In this document: in pieces, positions 1 through 7,465 of the stretch | How the letters are laid out: each line of letters begins with the position of its first letter | Numbering within the stretch: the stretch's first letter is position 1 | Assembly: GCF_965218915.1 (NCBI RefSeq) | Contig: NZ_OZ244708.1 | Span: 1,736,001-1,800,000, forward strand | DNA from: Novosphingopyxis sp965218915 | Lineage (GTDB): Bacteria > Pseudomonadota > Alphaproteobacteria > Sphingomonadales > Sphingomonadaceae | Length of the DNA: 64,000 nt | Direction: 5' to 3' | Notes under the pieces: generated by a model | The model's input: the letters and a program-made list of their open reading frames with translations, nothing else | The model's database searches: none | Told to the model about the DNA's origin: nothing | Made by a program: the position numbers and the translations under genes

Positions 1-1
1 C

Positions 2-469
2 GCGAAAAACGTCTGGGAGGAAATCTCGGGCGGGCATGATTATATGAAGCTCGGCAAGCACGAGATGGCGACCCGCGCCTATGTCGGCGCGTTCAACTTC
101 AAGGGCGGCGATCAGCAAAAAAAGGTCGGCAAGCTATCGGGCGGCGAACGCAACCGCGTGCACATGGCCAAGATGCTGAAACAGGGCGGCAACGTCCTGC
201 TGCTCGACGAGCCGACCAACGATCTCGACACCGAAACGCTGTCCGCGCTGGAAGAGGCGCTGGAAAGCTTCGCCGGCTGCGCCGTGATCATCAGCCATGA
301 TCGCTTCTTCCTCGACCGGCTCGCCACGCACATCCTGGCGTTCGAAGGCGACAGCCATGTCGAATGGTTCGAGGGCAATTTCGAAAGCTATGAAGAGGAC
401 AAACGGCGGCGCCTGGGCGACGAAGCGGACCGCCCGCACCGGATGAGCTACAAGAAGCTGACGCGGTAG
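2..469 (+). CDS. ettA: energy-dependent translational throttle protein, ABC-F family (3' part)
   Basis: The C-terminal 155 residues of an ABC-F ATPase are present; the reading frame is open from base 2, so the start lies outside the window. The second nucleotide-binding domain is visible: the signature LSGGERNRVHMAKML, the Walker B LLLDEPTNDLD and the switch histidine in ISHDRFFLDR. The tail ending HRMSYKKLTR is characteristic of EttA. Family knowledge: EttA binds the ribosomal E site and gates translation according to ATP/ADP ratio; it is cytoplasmic with no membrane domain. The family (ABC-F) is certain; EttA rather than Uup or another ABC-F protein rests on the C-terminus and the lack of a long coiled-coil tail. 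Confidence 0.88.
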   Translation, partial: AKNVWEEISGGHDYMKLGKHEMATRAYVGAFNFKGGDQQKKVGKLSGGERNRVHMAKMLKQGGNVLLLDEPTNDLDTETLSALEEALESFAGCAVIISHDRFFLDRLATHILAFEGDSHVEWFEGNFESYEEDKRRRLGDEADRPHRMSYKKLTR

Positions 470-492
470 GCGGTCGCACTACTTTCCATAAC

Positions 493-575
493 CGTCATTC
501 CGGACTTGATCCGGGGTCCATGGCCCAGCCGAAGTGCCATCTCGCCCTGGATTCCGGGTCGAGCCCGGAATGACG
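493..575. repeat. palindromic REP/MITE-like element, copy 1
   Basis: An 83-bp element starting CGTCATTCCGGACTTGATCC and ending GGTCGAGCCCGGAATGACG. The ends form imperfect inverted repeats of about 30 bases around a short spacer. Three closely related copies follow in the next kilobase. It lies directly downstream of the ABC-F gene, where the hairpin could also act as a transcription stop; that role is inferred. Confidence 0.8.
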
Positions 576-639
576 TTGCTTTGGTGGAACATAAAGGTGC
601 TTATGTCCAACCTTGTCTCACTGCGCCCACCCACACTAC

Positions 640-722
640 CGTCATCCCGGACTTGATCCGGGATCCAGGGCCCAGCGGCAGTGCCATCCCGCCCTGGATT
701 CCGGGTCGAGCCCGGAATGACG
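640..722. repeat. palindromic REP/MITE-like element, copy 2
   Basis: Same 83-bp family as the element at 493-575 (CGTCATCCCGGACTTGATCC ... AGCCCGGAATGACG, with a GGCCCAGCGGCAGTGCCATC type spacer). It ends 27 bases from the stop codon of the GIY-YIG gene that reads towards it, so it sits at that gene's 3' side. Confidence 0.8.
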
Positions 723-749
723 TTGCTTTGGTGGGGAGGGGAAGCGGCG

Positions 750-1055
750 CTACGAGAGCGGTTCGAACCCAAAATCCTCCGCCAGATCGCGCCAGCGCGG
801 GTTCTCCTCCTCGATCAGCGCCAGCTTCCATGGTCTGCGCCAGCCCTTGATCCTTTTTTCGCGGACGATGGCCGGTTCCATTTCTCCGTGAACCTCGAAC
901 CAGACCAGGCGCTTGGCATCATAGCGCTTCGAAAAGCCCTCGAAAATACCTTCGCGATGCTGGTGAACGCGGACCATTAGGTTGGAGGTGACGCCGGTAT
1001 AGATCGTGCCGTTGCGCTGACTGGTCATGATGTAGACGCACGGCTGCTTTTCCAT
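750..1055 (-). CDS. GIY-YIG nuclease family protein
   Basis: A 101-residue protein of the small single-domain GIY-YIG family (UPF0213/YhbQ-like). The N-terminus has the paired motif: VYIM at about residues 7-10 and YTGVTS at about 19-24. The helix HREGIFEGFSKRYDAKRLVW follows, with the basic EKRIKGWRRPWKLALIE segment near the C-terminus. This matches a full-length domain of about 90 residues with nothing missing. The family is thought to cut branched or single-stranded DNA, but the function of these solo proteins is poorly known. The gene is flanked on both sides by copies of the same palindromic element and followed upstream by a decayed second copy, so gene and repeat appear to have been duplicated as a unit. 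Confidence 0.85.
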   Translation of the reverse strand: MEKQPCVYIMTSQRNGTIYTGVTSNLMVRVHQHREGIFEGFSKRYDAKRLVWFEVHGEMEPAIVREKRIKGWRRPWKLALIEEENPRWRDLAEDFGFEPLS

Positions 1056-1120
1056 GTGCGGTCACATAGCAAGAAAGCACAACCGACGAAATCGGATAAC
1101 AACTGCAAAGAACAAACCAA

Positions 1121-1203
1121 CGCCATCCCGGACTTGATCCGGGATCCAGGGCCCAGCGGAAGTGCCATGCCGCCCTGGATTCCGGGTCAAGCCCGGAATG
1201 ACG
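1121..1203. repeat. palindromic REP/MITE-like element, copy 3
   Basis: Same family as the elements at 493 and 640 (CGCCATCCCGGACTTGATCC ... CAAGCCCGGAATGACG). It lies between the intact GIY-YIG gene and the 3' end of its decayed copy, in the same position relative to the copy as the element at 640-722 has to the intact gene. Confidence 0.8.
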
Positions 1204-1229
1204 TCGTTGTTGTAGGTAGGGATACGTAT

Positions 1230-1422
1230 TCAACCCAGCGGCTCGAACCACAAATCCTCCGCCAGATCGCGCCAGCGCGGATTGGCCTCCTCGATCAACG
1301 CCAGTTTCCAAGGCCTCCGCCAACCTTTGATCCGCTTCTCGCGCACGATTGGAGGTAACGCCGGTATAGGTTGTGCCGTTGCGCCGACTGGCCATGATAT
1401 AAACGCGCGGCTGCTTCTCCAT
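1230..1422 (-). pseudogene. GIY-YIG nuclease gene with internal deletion
   Basis: This is a second copy of the neighbouring GIY-YIG gene. Read from 1422 it encodes MEKQPRVYIMASRRNGTTYTG and so on through TSN, then the frame breaks at about 1348. The 3' part continues in another frame from IVREKRIKGWRRPWKLALIE to a stop at 1230. Compared with the intact 306-bp gene, 193 bp remain, so about 113 bp from the middle are gone; 113 is not a multiple of three, which explains the frameshift. The lost part is the central helix region, so no functional domain can be made. Confidence 0.85.
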
Positions 1423-1453
1423 GCGGTGCCCGATAGCACAAACAGAACATCTA

Positions 1454-1545
1454 CGTCATCCCGGACTTGATCCGGGATCCAGGGCACAGTGGCACTGATC
1501 TTGTTTAGCAGATATCCTAGATTCCGGGTCAAGCCCGGAATGACG
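1454..1545. repeat. palindromic REP/MITE-like element, copy 4
   Basis: Fourth member of the family (CGTCATCCCGGACTTGATCC ... GTCAAGCCCGGAATGACG). The spacer is longer and different from the other three (ACAGTGGCACTGATCTTGTT), giving a total of about 92 bp. Confidence 0.75.
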
Positions 1546-1602
1546 TTATTGTCTCAACCAGGCGGTCAGTTAATGCAGAACTCAGATAGACTCTACTCCG
1601 GC

Positions 1603-2316
1603 TCAGATATCTCCCGTCACCACCGCCAAACCGTTTATTGTCACAGCCTCCATAGGCTCACCCAGCGCCACCTCGCGCCGTTCGGCATATCCGTCCACGC
1701 CCGGAGCCCAGAATTGATGGAGCGTGTCGCCGTTTAGGTCCACTACCCAATATTCCGGGATGTTTGCGCCAGAATAGAGTCCGGCTTTCTCACCGAGATC
1801 GAAAGCTACCGTGCTGTCAGAGATTTCGCAGACCAGCGCGACGGAAGAGGAGGGAATGGGACCCTCACCGCGCGGCTCGCTGGTCAGCATGATGTCCGGT
1901 TGCGGTTCGCTGAACCGCCCGGCTGCCATCGACTGCTCCGTCGCGACGTGAAGCGGCGATCCCAAATCCTCTATTGCGCGTCGGAGGCGGTATGCGAGTT
2001 CATCCTTCATGAAGCCGTGCGGCCGATATTGCGGGCTCAACGAATAAACCTCGCCATCGATCAACTCCGTCCTTGACCCTCGACCAATCGAGCCGTCGCG
2101 AGCGAGCAGCTCATAATCCTCGATGTTAAGTTTGATCCGCTCGATGGCATCGGTCTGCAAGCTTTCGTCTTCGACCCGGCGATTACCGAAAAGTTCACCG
2201 TCGAGAAGCTCCGACTTGATATAGTCGCTGAACATCCCCTCACGCTTCAGCAGCAGAAAGTCATCGACCTTCAACTTCAAGCGTTTGCGCTCCGCTACTG
2301 AAGTGTGAATGTTCAT
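1603..2316 (-). CDS. Uma2 family endonuclease-like protein
   Basis: A 237-residue protein of the Uma2/DUF820 family (PD-(D/E)XK-like restriction endonuclease fold). Family features are the YELLARDG...TELIDGEVYSLSP segment, QPDIMLT and the downstream VALVCEISDSTVAFDLGEK, which carry the acidic residues, then the typical YSGANIPEYWVVDL. The first 60 residues are odd: FLLLKREGMFSDYIKSELLD resembles YELLARDGSIGRGSRTELID about 45 residues later, so the N-terminal piece looks like an internal duplication. The family is abundant in cyanobacteria and scattered elsewhere, and its function is unproven. The gene stands alone in a repeat-rich patch, consistent with accessory DNA. Confidence 0.72.
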   Translation of the reverse strand: MNIHTSVAERKRLKLKVDDFLLLKREGMFSDYIKSELLDGELFGNRRVEDESLQTDAIERIKLNIEDYELLARDGSIGRGSRTELIDGEVYSLSPQYRPHGFMKDELAYRLRRAIEDLGSPLHVATEQSMAAGRFSEPQPDIMLTSEPRGEGPIPSSSVALVCEISDSTVAFDLGEKAGLYSGANIPEYWVVDLNGDTLHQFWAPGVDGYAERREVALGEPMEAVTINGLAVVTGDI

Positions 2317-2357
2317 ATGCAGATTATATCACAGAGTTGGGCAAAGGGAAAATCGTC

Positions 2358-2648
2358 TCACTGCCGCTTGTCGAAGTTGTCGAAGCCTTGGGCACCCACC
2401 TCCTCGCTCTCGATCCGTGCCACATCCGCAGCAGGAGGCCCGTCATGCGCCAGCGCCACCAGCCGCTCGATCGCCGCCGCCTCGCCCTCGACATGCACCT
2501 CCACCGTGCCGTCGTCGCGATTGCGCACCCAACCGGTCAGCCCCAGGTCGCGCGCGGCGGCCAAGGTCCAGTTGCGGTAGAACACGCCCTGGACGCGGCC
2601 GTGGACGGTCAGGCGGCGCGCCACGATATTTTCGTCGGTTCCCGTCAT
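2358..2648 (-). CDS. acyP: acylphosphatase
   Basis: A 96-residue protein with the acylphosphatase fold signature GRVQGVFYRNWTLAAARDLG, followed by GWVRNRDDGTVEVHVEGE. The catalytic arginine (VFYR) and asparagine (GWVRN) are both present. The enzyme hydrolyses the carboxyl-phosphate bond of acylphosphates in the cytoplasm. Length is normal for the family (about 90-100). It reads leftward as a single gene; the short gap to the Uma2 gene at 2316 has no clear terminator. Confidence 0.93.
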   Translation of the reverse strand: MTGTDENIVARRLTVHGRVQGVFYRNWTLAAARDLGLTGWVRNRDDGTVEVHVEGEAAAIERLVALAHDGPPAADVARIESEEVGAQGFDNFDKRQ

Positions 2649-2782
2649 TTTTTCATTTTCCTACAAGGGTAAGGATCAGCTAAAGCGCGATTCGCTCTTT
2701 GATACCGTCGATCTCCGCCCGTCGCGATTTATCAGCCGAAACGCGCCGGAAAAAATCCGTTGGCCGCCCTCGCACTTTTTCG

Positions 2783-3000
2783 CTCTGGACAGTGTGAAGC
2801 AGTGTGAAGCAGTGTGAAGCCGACCCCGCGAGCATCGCGCTGTTTCTGCCTCTGGACAGTGTGAAGCGTGTGAAGCTGGCTCGGCCCATAGCCGCCCGCC
2901 GCCGTGTCGTTCACCGCCGAAAACCGGGGTTCTGCGGTCGATCCGGGATGGCCCCGTGTTTCTCCCCCTGGACTGTGTGAAGCAGTGTGAAGCTGGCGCG
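2783..3000. repeat. three clusters of a CTGGACAGTGTGAAGC repeat
   Basis: The 356-bp gap 2649-3004 between the acylphosphatase and NYN genes holds three related clusters. At 2783-2820 CTGGACAGTGTGAAGC is followed by two more AGTGTGAAGC units; at 2850-2880 CTGGACAGTGTGAAGC is followed by GTGTGAAGC; at 2970-3000 CTGGACTGTGTGAAGC is followed by AGTGTGAAGC. All point the same way and each starts with CTGGAC. No open reading frame with coding character was seen in the gap. Confidence 0.8.
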
Positions 3001-3004
3001 CTGC

Positions 3005-3733
3005 TCAGCGCATCCGCTTGACCCAGAGCTGGCCGTCCTCGCGGCGCTCGGTCTGGAAATTGGGCACCGTTTCGAACAGGTCGCTGAGCCGCGAGAAGCC
3101 GTAGTTGCGCACGTCGAAGCTCGACCGGTTGCCCGCGCGCTGGCCGACCTGCGACAGGCTGGCATAGCCCCGCTCGTCGCGATCGCTGGCGTTGTAGGCA
3201 TCGACCAGCAGCGCGATGAGCTTGTCGTCGACGGAACGGCGCTCGCCATTGCCGTTGCTGGCCTTGGCCTCGCCGCTCTTGGCGGACTTTTCGCCGCGGA
3301 CCAGCGCATCGACGTCGATGAAGCGGCTACACGCGGCCTTGAACGCTTCGGGCGTCTTGGCCGAACCGAAGCCATAGACCGGGAAGCCGTCCTGGCGGAT
3401 GCGCATGGCCAGCGGCATGAAGTCGCTGTCCGAGCTCATGATGCCGAAGCCGTTGACCCGGCCGGAAAACAGCATGTCCATCGCGTCGATGGTCATCTTC
3501 ATGTCGGTGGCGTTCTTGCCCTTGGTCATGTCGAACTGCTGCTGCGGCTCGATGCCGTAGACGTGGAGCTTGTCGACCCAGCCCTTCAGCGCCTGCTTGC
3601 GCCAGTTGCCGTAGGCACGCCGGATGTTGACCTCGCCCAGTTCGGCCATCACGGTGAGCACGGCGTCGATGCCGGCATGGGACGCGTTGTCGGCGTCGAT
3701 GAGGAGCGCGGTGTTGCGATTGCCTTCGGTCAT
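3005..3733 (-). CDS. NYN domain protein with C-terminal OST-HTH/LOTUS domain
   Basis: A 242-residue protein. Residues 1-145 form a NYN (PIN-like) nuclease domain: ALLIDADNASHAGID, GKNATDMKMTIDAMDML and GIMSSDSDFMPLAMRI carry the conserved acidic residues expected to bind metal. After a low-complexity linker (EKSAKSGEAKASNGNGERRS) residues 170-242 look like an OST-HTH/LOTUS domain (LIALLVDAYNA ... ASLSQVGQRAGNRSSFDVRN ... FETVPNFQTER). Family knowledge: NYN-LOTUS proteins are RNA-binding or RNA-cleaving factors, with the LOTUS part linked to G-rich RNA. The substrate of this one is unknown. It is transcribed towards the TGTGAAGC repeat cluster that begins immediately after its stop codon. Confidence 0.85.
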   Translation of the reverse strand: MTEGNRNTALLIDADNASHAGIDAVLTVMAELGEVNIRRAYGNWRKQALKGWVDKLHVYGIEPQQQFDMTKGKNATDMKMTIDAMDMLFSGRVNGFGIMSSDSDFMPLAMRIRQDGFPVYGFGSAKTPEAFKAACSRFIDVDALVRGEKSAKSGEAKASNGNGERRSVDDKLIALLVDAYNASDRDERGYASLSQVGQRAGNRSSFDVRNYGFSRLSDLFETVPNFQTERREDGQLWVKRMR

Positions 3734-3764
3734 GCGCGGGGCTTGGACGCTGCGGGCCGCGAGA

Positions 3765-5282
3765 TCAACCCGCTTGGGCGGCGGAAAGGGGCTCGTCCGG
3801 TCTGCGGTCCGCGGCGGGCGAGGTGGCGAGGCTCACGCCCACGATCGCCGCCATCGCCGCGATGAAGCCTGGAATGATCTCGTAAATGCCTTCGCCGCCA
3901 AGAAACTCGGCGTTCCAGCCGAGTGCGATCCAGGCGATCACCACGACGGCGCCGGTGACGAGCCCCGCCACCGCGCCCGCGCCGGTCATGCGCCGCCACA
4001 TCAGCGATAGCAGGATCAGCGGGCCGAACGCGGCGCCGAAGCCGGCCCAGGCGTTCGAGACGAGCCCCAGCACCTCGCTCTCCGGATCGAGCGCGATGAC
4101 GCCCGCGACCAGCGCCACGAGCAGCACGCAGAGGCGGCCGACGTTGACCATCTCGCGCTCGCTGGCGGTCTTGCGGATGAACAGGCGGTAGAAGTCCTCG
4201 GTCAGCGAACTGGAGGCGACGAGGAGCTGCGAGGAGATGGTGCTCATGATCGCGGCCAGCAGGGCGGCGAGCAGGAAGCCGGTGATCAGCGGACTGAACA
4301 GCAGATCGGCGAGCACGATGAAGATCGTCTCAGGGTCTTCCAGGGGCAGGCCGTTGCGCTCGATGAAGGCGCGGCCGGCGATGCCGACGCCGATCGAACC
4401 GAGCAGCGCCACGCCCATCCAGGTCATGCCGATGCTGCGCGCCTTGGGCACCTCCTCGACCGAACGGATCGCCATGAAGCGCACGATGATGTGCGGCTGG
4501 CCGAAATAGCCGAGGCCCCAGGTGACCGCGGACAGGAAGCCGATGACGCTGAGCCCGGCGAACAGGCTGAGGAAGTCGGGGTCGAGCGCGGTCACCTCGC
4601 GCGCCATCGGGCCGATGCCGCCTTCGCCCATCGTCGCGACGACCGGCATCAGCACGAGCGCGACGACCATGATGCAGCCCTGCACGAAGTCGGTCAGGCT
4701 GACCGCCAGGAAGCCGCCGACCATGGTATAGGCGAGCACGACGCCCGCGGTGATCCAGATGCCGAAGCTGTAGTCGCTGCCGCCCATCTCCTGCGGCAGC
4801 GATCCGAAGAGCCCGGCGAAGCTGGTCGCGAACAGCTTGCCGCCACCGACGAGCCCCGCCGCGGTATAGACCGCGAAGAAGACCACGATGATGAGGGCGG
4901 AGATCGTACGGAGCGGCAGCGCCTTGCTGGGGAAACGGCGCGAGAGAAATTCGGGGATGGTCAGGCTGTCGTCGAGATCGGCGGTCTGCCGGCGCAGCCG
5001 CGGCGCGACGAGGATCCAGTTGGCGAAGGCGCCGATGAACAGGCCGATGCCGATCCATGCCTCGACCAGTCCGGTGGCGTAGAGCGCGCCGGGCAGGCCC
5101 AGCAGCAGCCAGCCGCTCATGTCCGAGGCGCCGGCCGACAGCGCGGCCACGGCAGGCGTGAGCTGGCGTCCACCGAGCAGATAGCCCTCGCTGTCCCCGG
5201 TCGATTTGCGCCAGGCGTAGAGCCCGATCGCGATCATCAGGATGAAGTAGAGGGCGAGCGAGATTAAGGTGCCGGTTGCCAT
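3765..5282 (-). CDS. putP: sodium/proline symporter
   Basis: A 505-residue integral membrane protein of the solute:sodium symporter family (SSF, APC superfamily). PutP hallmarks are LSAGASDMSGWLLLGLPGAL near the N-terminus (the helix 2 sodium/proline site) and VRFMAIRS further on. About 13 hydrophobic segments are visible. It imports proline with sodium across the inner membrane. The start at 5282 (MATGTLISLALYFILMIAIG) aligns with the E. coli protein; GTG at 5318 and ATG at 5312 are possible longer starts, the latter with a GGGGGTGG sequence upstream. It stands 31 bp upstream of the NYN gene and may be cotranscribed with it. Confidence 0.9.
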   Translation of the reverse strand: MATGTLISLALYFILMIAIGLYAWRKSTGDSEGYLLGGRQLTPAVAALSAGASDMSGWLLLGLPGALYATGLVEAWIGIGLFIGAFANWILVAPRLRRQTADLDDSLTIPEFLSRRFPSKALPLRTISALIIVVFFAVYTAAGLVGGGKLFATSFAGLFGSLPQEMGGSDYSFGIWITAGVVLAYTMVGGFLAVSLTDFVQGCIMVVALVLMPVVATMGEGGIGPMAREVTALDPDFLSLFAGLSVIGFLSAVTWGLGYFGQPHIIVRFMAIRSVEEVPKARSIGMTWMGVALLGSIGVGIAGRAFIERNGLPLEDPETIFIVLADLLFSPLITGFLLAALLAAIMSTISSQLLVASSSLTEDFYRLFIRKTASEREMVNVGRLCVLLVALVAGVIALDPESEVLGLVSNAWAGFGAAFGPLILLSLMWRRMTGAGAVAGLVTGAVVVIAWIALGWNAEFLGGEGIYEIIPGFIAAMAAIVGVSLATSPAADRRPDEPLSAAQAG

Positions 5283-5345
5283 GCGCGCCTGGATAAGGAT
5301 CGCGCGGCCCATGTCCACCCCCGGCGGGCTACGGAAGCCCGTCGC

Positions 5346-5984
5346 TCATGCCGCCGGTTCGAAGCGGTCGGTTTCCTCGTCGAGCACATAAAGGATACCG
5401 TCCGCGATGGCGAAGTGGGCGCCGTGCAGCCGAACGTCGCCGCTCGCTTCCTTGTCGATGATGCACGGAAAGGTGCGCAGGTTGGCGAGGCTGACCCGCA
5501 CCGCCTCCTGCTCCATCGCGCGCAGCGCCGGGCGACCGTGATCGCCATGCGCTGCCACGATGCGCTCGCGTGCCTCATCGAGCATTTCGATCCAGTCGGC
5601 GACGAACCCGCCCTGGCCGCGCGGCGCGTTCTTCATCGCCGCGGTCAGCGCCGCTTCGCAGCCGCCGCAGCGGCCGTGACCCAGCACCAGGATTTCCGGC
5701 ACCTGAAGGAACTGTACTGCGAACTCCAGCGCGGCCGAGACGCCGTGCCGGCCCGGCGTGGTCTCGAACGGCGGCACCAGCGCGGCGACGTTGCGCACGA
5801 CGAAAATCTCGCCCGGATCGCTGTCGAAGATGATCGCGGGATCGACGCGGCTGTCCGAGCAGGCGATCACCATCACTTTCGGCGACTGGCCTTCGGTCAG
5901 TTCGCTCCAGCGTTCGCGTTGCCCTTCCCAGCCTTGCTTCCGGAAACGGTGATAGCCTTGGACGAGTTCGGAAAAGTCGGTCAT
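5346..5984 (-). CDS. can: beta-class carbonic anhydrase
   Basis: A 212-residue beta-carbonic anhydrase. The zinc ligands are visible: Cys42 and Asp44 in ACSDSRVDP, His103 and Cys106 in LGHGRCGG. VVRNVAALVPP and the conserved EFAVQFLQV are also in place. It interconverts CO2 and bicarbonate in the cytoplasm, which supplies bicarbonate to biotin carboxylases such as the propionyl-CoA carboxylase encoded further along this window (a metabolic link only). The gene is 63 bp upstream of putP on the same strand, and divergent from lipA. Confidence 0.94.
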   Translation of the reverse strand: MTDFSELVQGYHRFRKQGWEGQRERWSELTEGQSPKVMVIACSDSRVDPAIIFDSDPGEIFVVRNVAALVPPFETTPGRHGVSAALEFAVQFLQVPEILVLGHGRCGGCEAALTAAMKNAPRGQGGFVADWIEMLDEARERIVAAHGDHGRPALRAMEQEAVRVSLANLRTFPCIIDKEASGDVRLHGAHFAIADGILYVLDEETDRFEPAA

Positions 5985-6050
5985 GCGTTCGGTCTCTTAG
6001 TTTGCGCGTCGGGGGTGGCAAGCGGGCGTGGACGTCGCTATCTCGCCCCC

Positions 6051-6992
6051 ATGAACGATATGACCAAGCTTCCCGTTCCCGAGCAGCCGCGCCAGCGCGC
6101 GCGCAAGCCCGACTGGATTCGCGTCAAGGCGCCCACCAGCAAGGGTTTCGCCGAGACGCGCAAGCTGATGCGCGATCTGAACCTGAACACCGTGTGCGAA
6201 GAGGCCGCCTGCCCGAATATCGGCGAATGCTGGACCAAGAAGCACGCCACGGTGATGATCCTGGGCGATGTCTGCACCCGCGCCTGCGCCTTTTGCAACG
6301 TCAAGACCGGCATGCCGCGCATCGTCGACAAGACCGAGCCGGCGCATGTCGCCGAGGCGGCGGCGAAGATGGGGCTGGCGCATATCGTCATCACCTCGGT
6401 CGACCGCGACGATCTGCCGGATGGCGGCGCGGACCAGTTCGTGCGCGTGATCCGGGAACTGCGCGATCAGACGCCGGACACCACGATCGAAATCCTGACG
6501 CCCGACTTTCGGAACAAGCACCGCCAGGCGATCGAGAAGATCGTCGCCGCTGGCCCGGACGTCTACAACCACAACCTCGAAACCGTGCCGCGGCTCTATC
6601 CCACGATCCGCCCCGGCGCGCGCTATTATGCCTCGCTACGGCTGCTCGATGAGGTCAAGCGGCATGATCCGGCGATCTTCACCAAGTCCGGCATCATGCT
6701 GGGGCTGGGCGAGCAGCGGCTGGAAGTGCATCAGGTGATGGACGACATGCGCTCGGCCGATGTCGACTTCCTGACCATGGGCCAGTATCTCCAGCCGACC
6801 CCGAAACATGCCGAGGTGATCGATTTCGTGACGCCCAAGGCGTTCGACGCGTTTGCGGCGATTGCGCGCGCGAAAGGCTTCCTCATGGTCGCATCCAGTC
6901 CGCTCACGCGCTCCAGCTACCATGCCGGTGACGATTTCGCGCGGATGCGCAGCGCGCGGGAGGAAAAGCTGGCCAGGGCGGCCGCGCGCTGA
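6051..6992 (+). CDS. lipA: lipoyl synthase
   Basis: A 313-residue radical SAM enzyme that inserts two sulfurs into octanoyl groups to make lipoyl cofactor for PDH and related complexes. Both [4Fe-4S] cysteine sets are present: Cys49, Cys54 and Cys60 (CEEAACPNIGEC) for the auxiliary cluster, and Cys75, Cys79 and Cys82 (CTRACAFC) for the radical SAM cluster. The C-terminal RSSYHAGDDF contains the conserved RSSY serine. The frame is open far upstream, but ATG at 6051 gives the normal family length. It supports lipoylation of the E2 subunit encoded by pdhC in this window. The stop overlaps the start of the next gene. Confidence 0.96.
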   Translation: MNDMTKLPVPEQPRQRARKPDWIRVKAPTSKGFAETRKLMRDLNLNTVCEEAACPNIGECWTKKHATVMILGDVCTRACAFCNVKTGMPRIVDKTEPAHVAEAAAKMGLAHIVITSVDRDDLPDGGADQFVRVIRELRDQTPDTTIEILTPDFRNKHRQAIEKIVAAGPDVYNHNLETVPRLYPTIRPGARYYASLRLLDEVKRHDPAIFTKSGIMLGLGEQRLEVHQVMDDMRSADVDFLTMGQYLQPTPKHAEVIDFVTPKAFDAFAAIARAKGFLMVASSPLTRSSYHAGDDFARMRSAREEKLARAAAR

Positions 6993-7465
6993 TGCCGCGT
7001 CACAGCGAAAAGCGGCGCATGCCCTACGCGCCCGGCCAGATGTACGATCTGGTCGCGGACGTGAAGCGCTATCCGGAGTTTCTGCCTTGGGTCCTCGCGA
7101 TGCGGGTGCGCAAGGAGGACGAGAGCGAGACGATCGCCGACATGGTGGTCGGCTTCAAGGCGATCCGCGAGACCTTTACGTCGAAGGTGGTGAAGACGCC
7201 CAAATTGAAAATCCACGTCGAATATATCGAAGGCCCGCTGCAATATCTGCGCAACGACTGGAGTTTCGACAGCGACGGGGAGGGCGGTTGCCTGGTGCAC
7301 TTCGAGGTCGATTTCGCGTTCAGGAACCGACTGTTCCAAAGCCTCGCCGGACAGTTTTTCGAGAAAGCCCTGATGCGGATGATCGGTGCGTTCGAGACGC
7401 GCGCCGAGGCGCTTTACGGCGATGCGGGCGGCAGCAGCAGCTCCAGCGCACAGATCACCGCCTGA
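6992..7465 (+). CDS. ratA: RatA/COQ10-type START-like domain protein
   Basis: A 157-residue protein of the polyketide cyclase/START-like family that includes E. coli RatA and the coenzyme Q-binding COQ10 proteins. Typical motifs are YAPGQMYDLVADVKRYPEFL near the N-terminus, then FVPW-like LPWVLAMRV, GPLQYLRNDWSF and CLVHFEVDFAF. In alphaproteobacteria and mitochondria this protein is associated with ubiquinone function; ribosome interference is described for the E. coli homologue. It overlaps lipA by one base (TGATG) and is therefore translationally coupled. Its last 52 bases overlap the end of the convergent pncC gene. Confidence 0.88.
   Translation: MPRHSEKRRMPYAPGQMYDLVADVKRYPEFLPWVLAMRVRKEDESETIADMVVGFKAIRETFTSKVVKTPKLKIHVEYIEGPLQYLRNDWSFDSDGEGGCLVHFEVDFAFRNRLFQSLAGQFFEKALMRMIGAFETRAEALYGDAGGSSSSSAQITA

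Noticed and set aside
5415..6050. A 212-codon N-terminal extension of LipA
   Set aside because: It is antisense to the carbonic anhydrase gene. LipA homologues begin close to ATG 6051.
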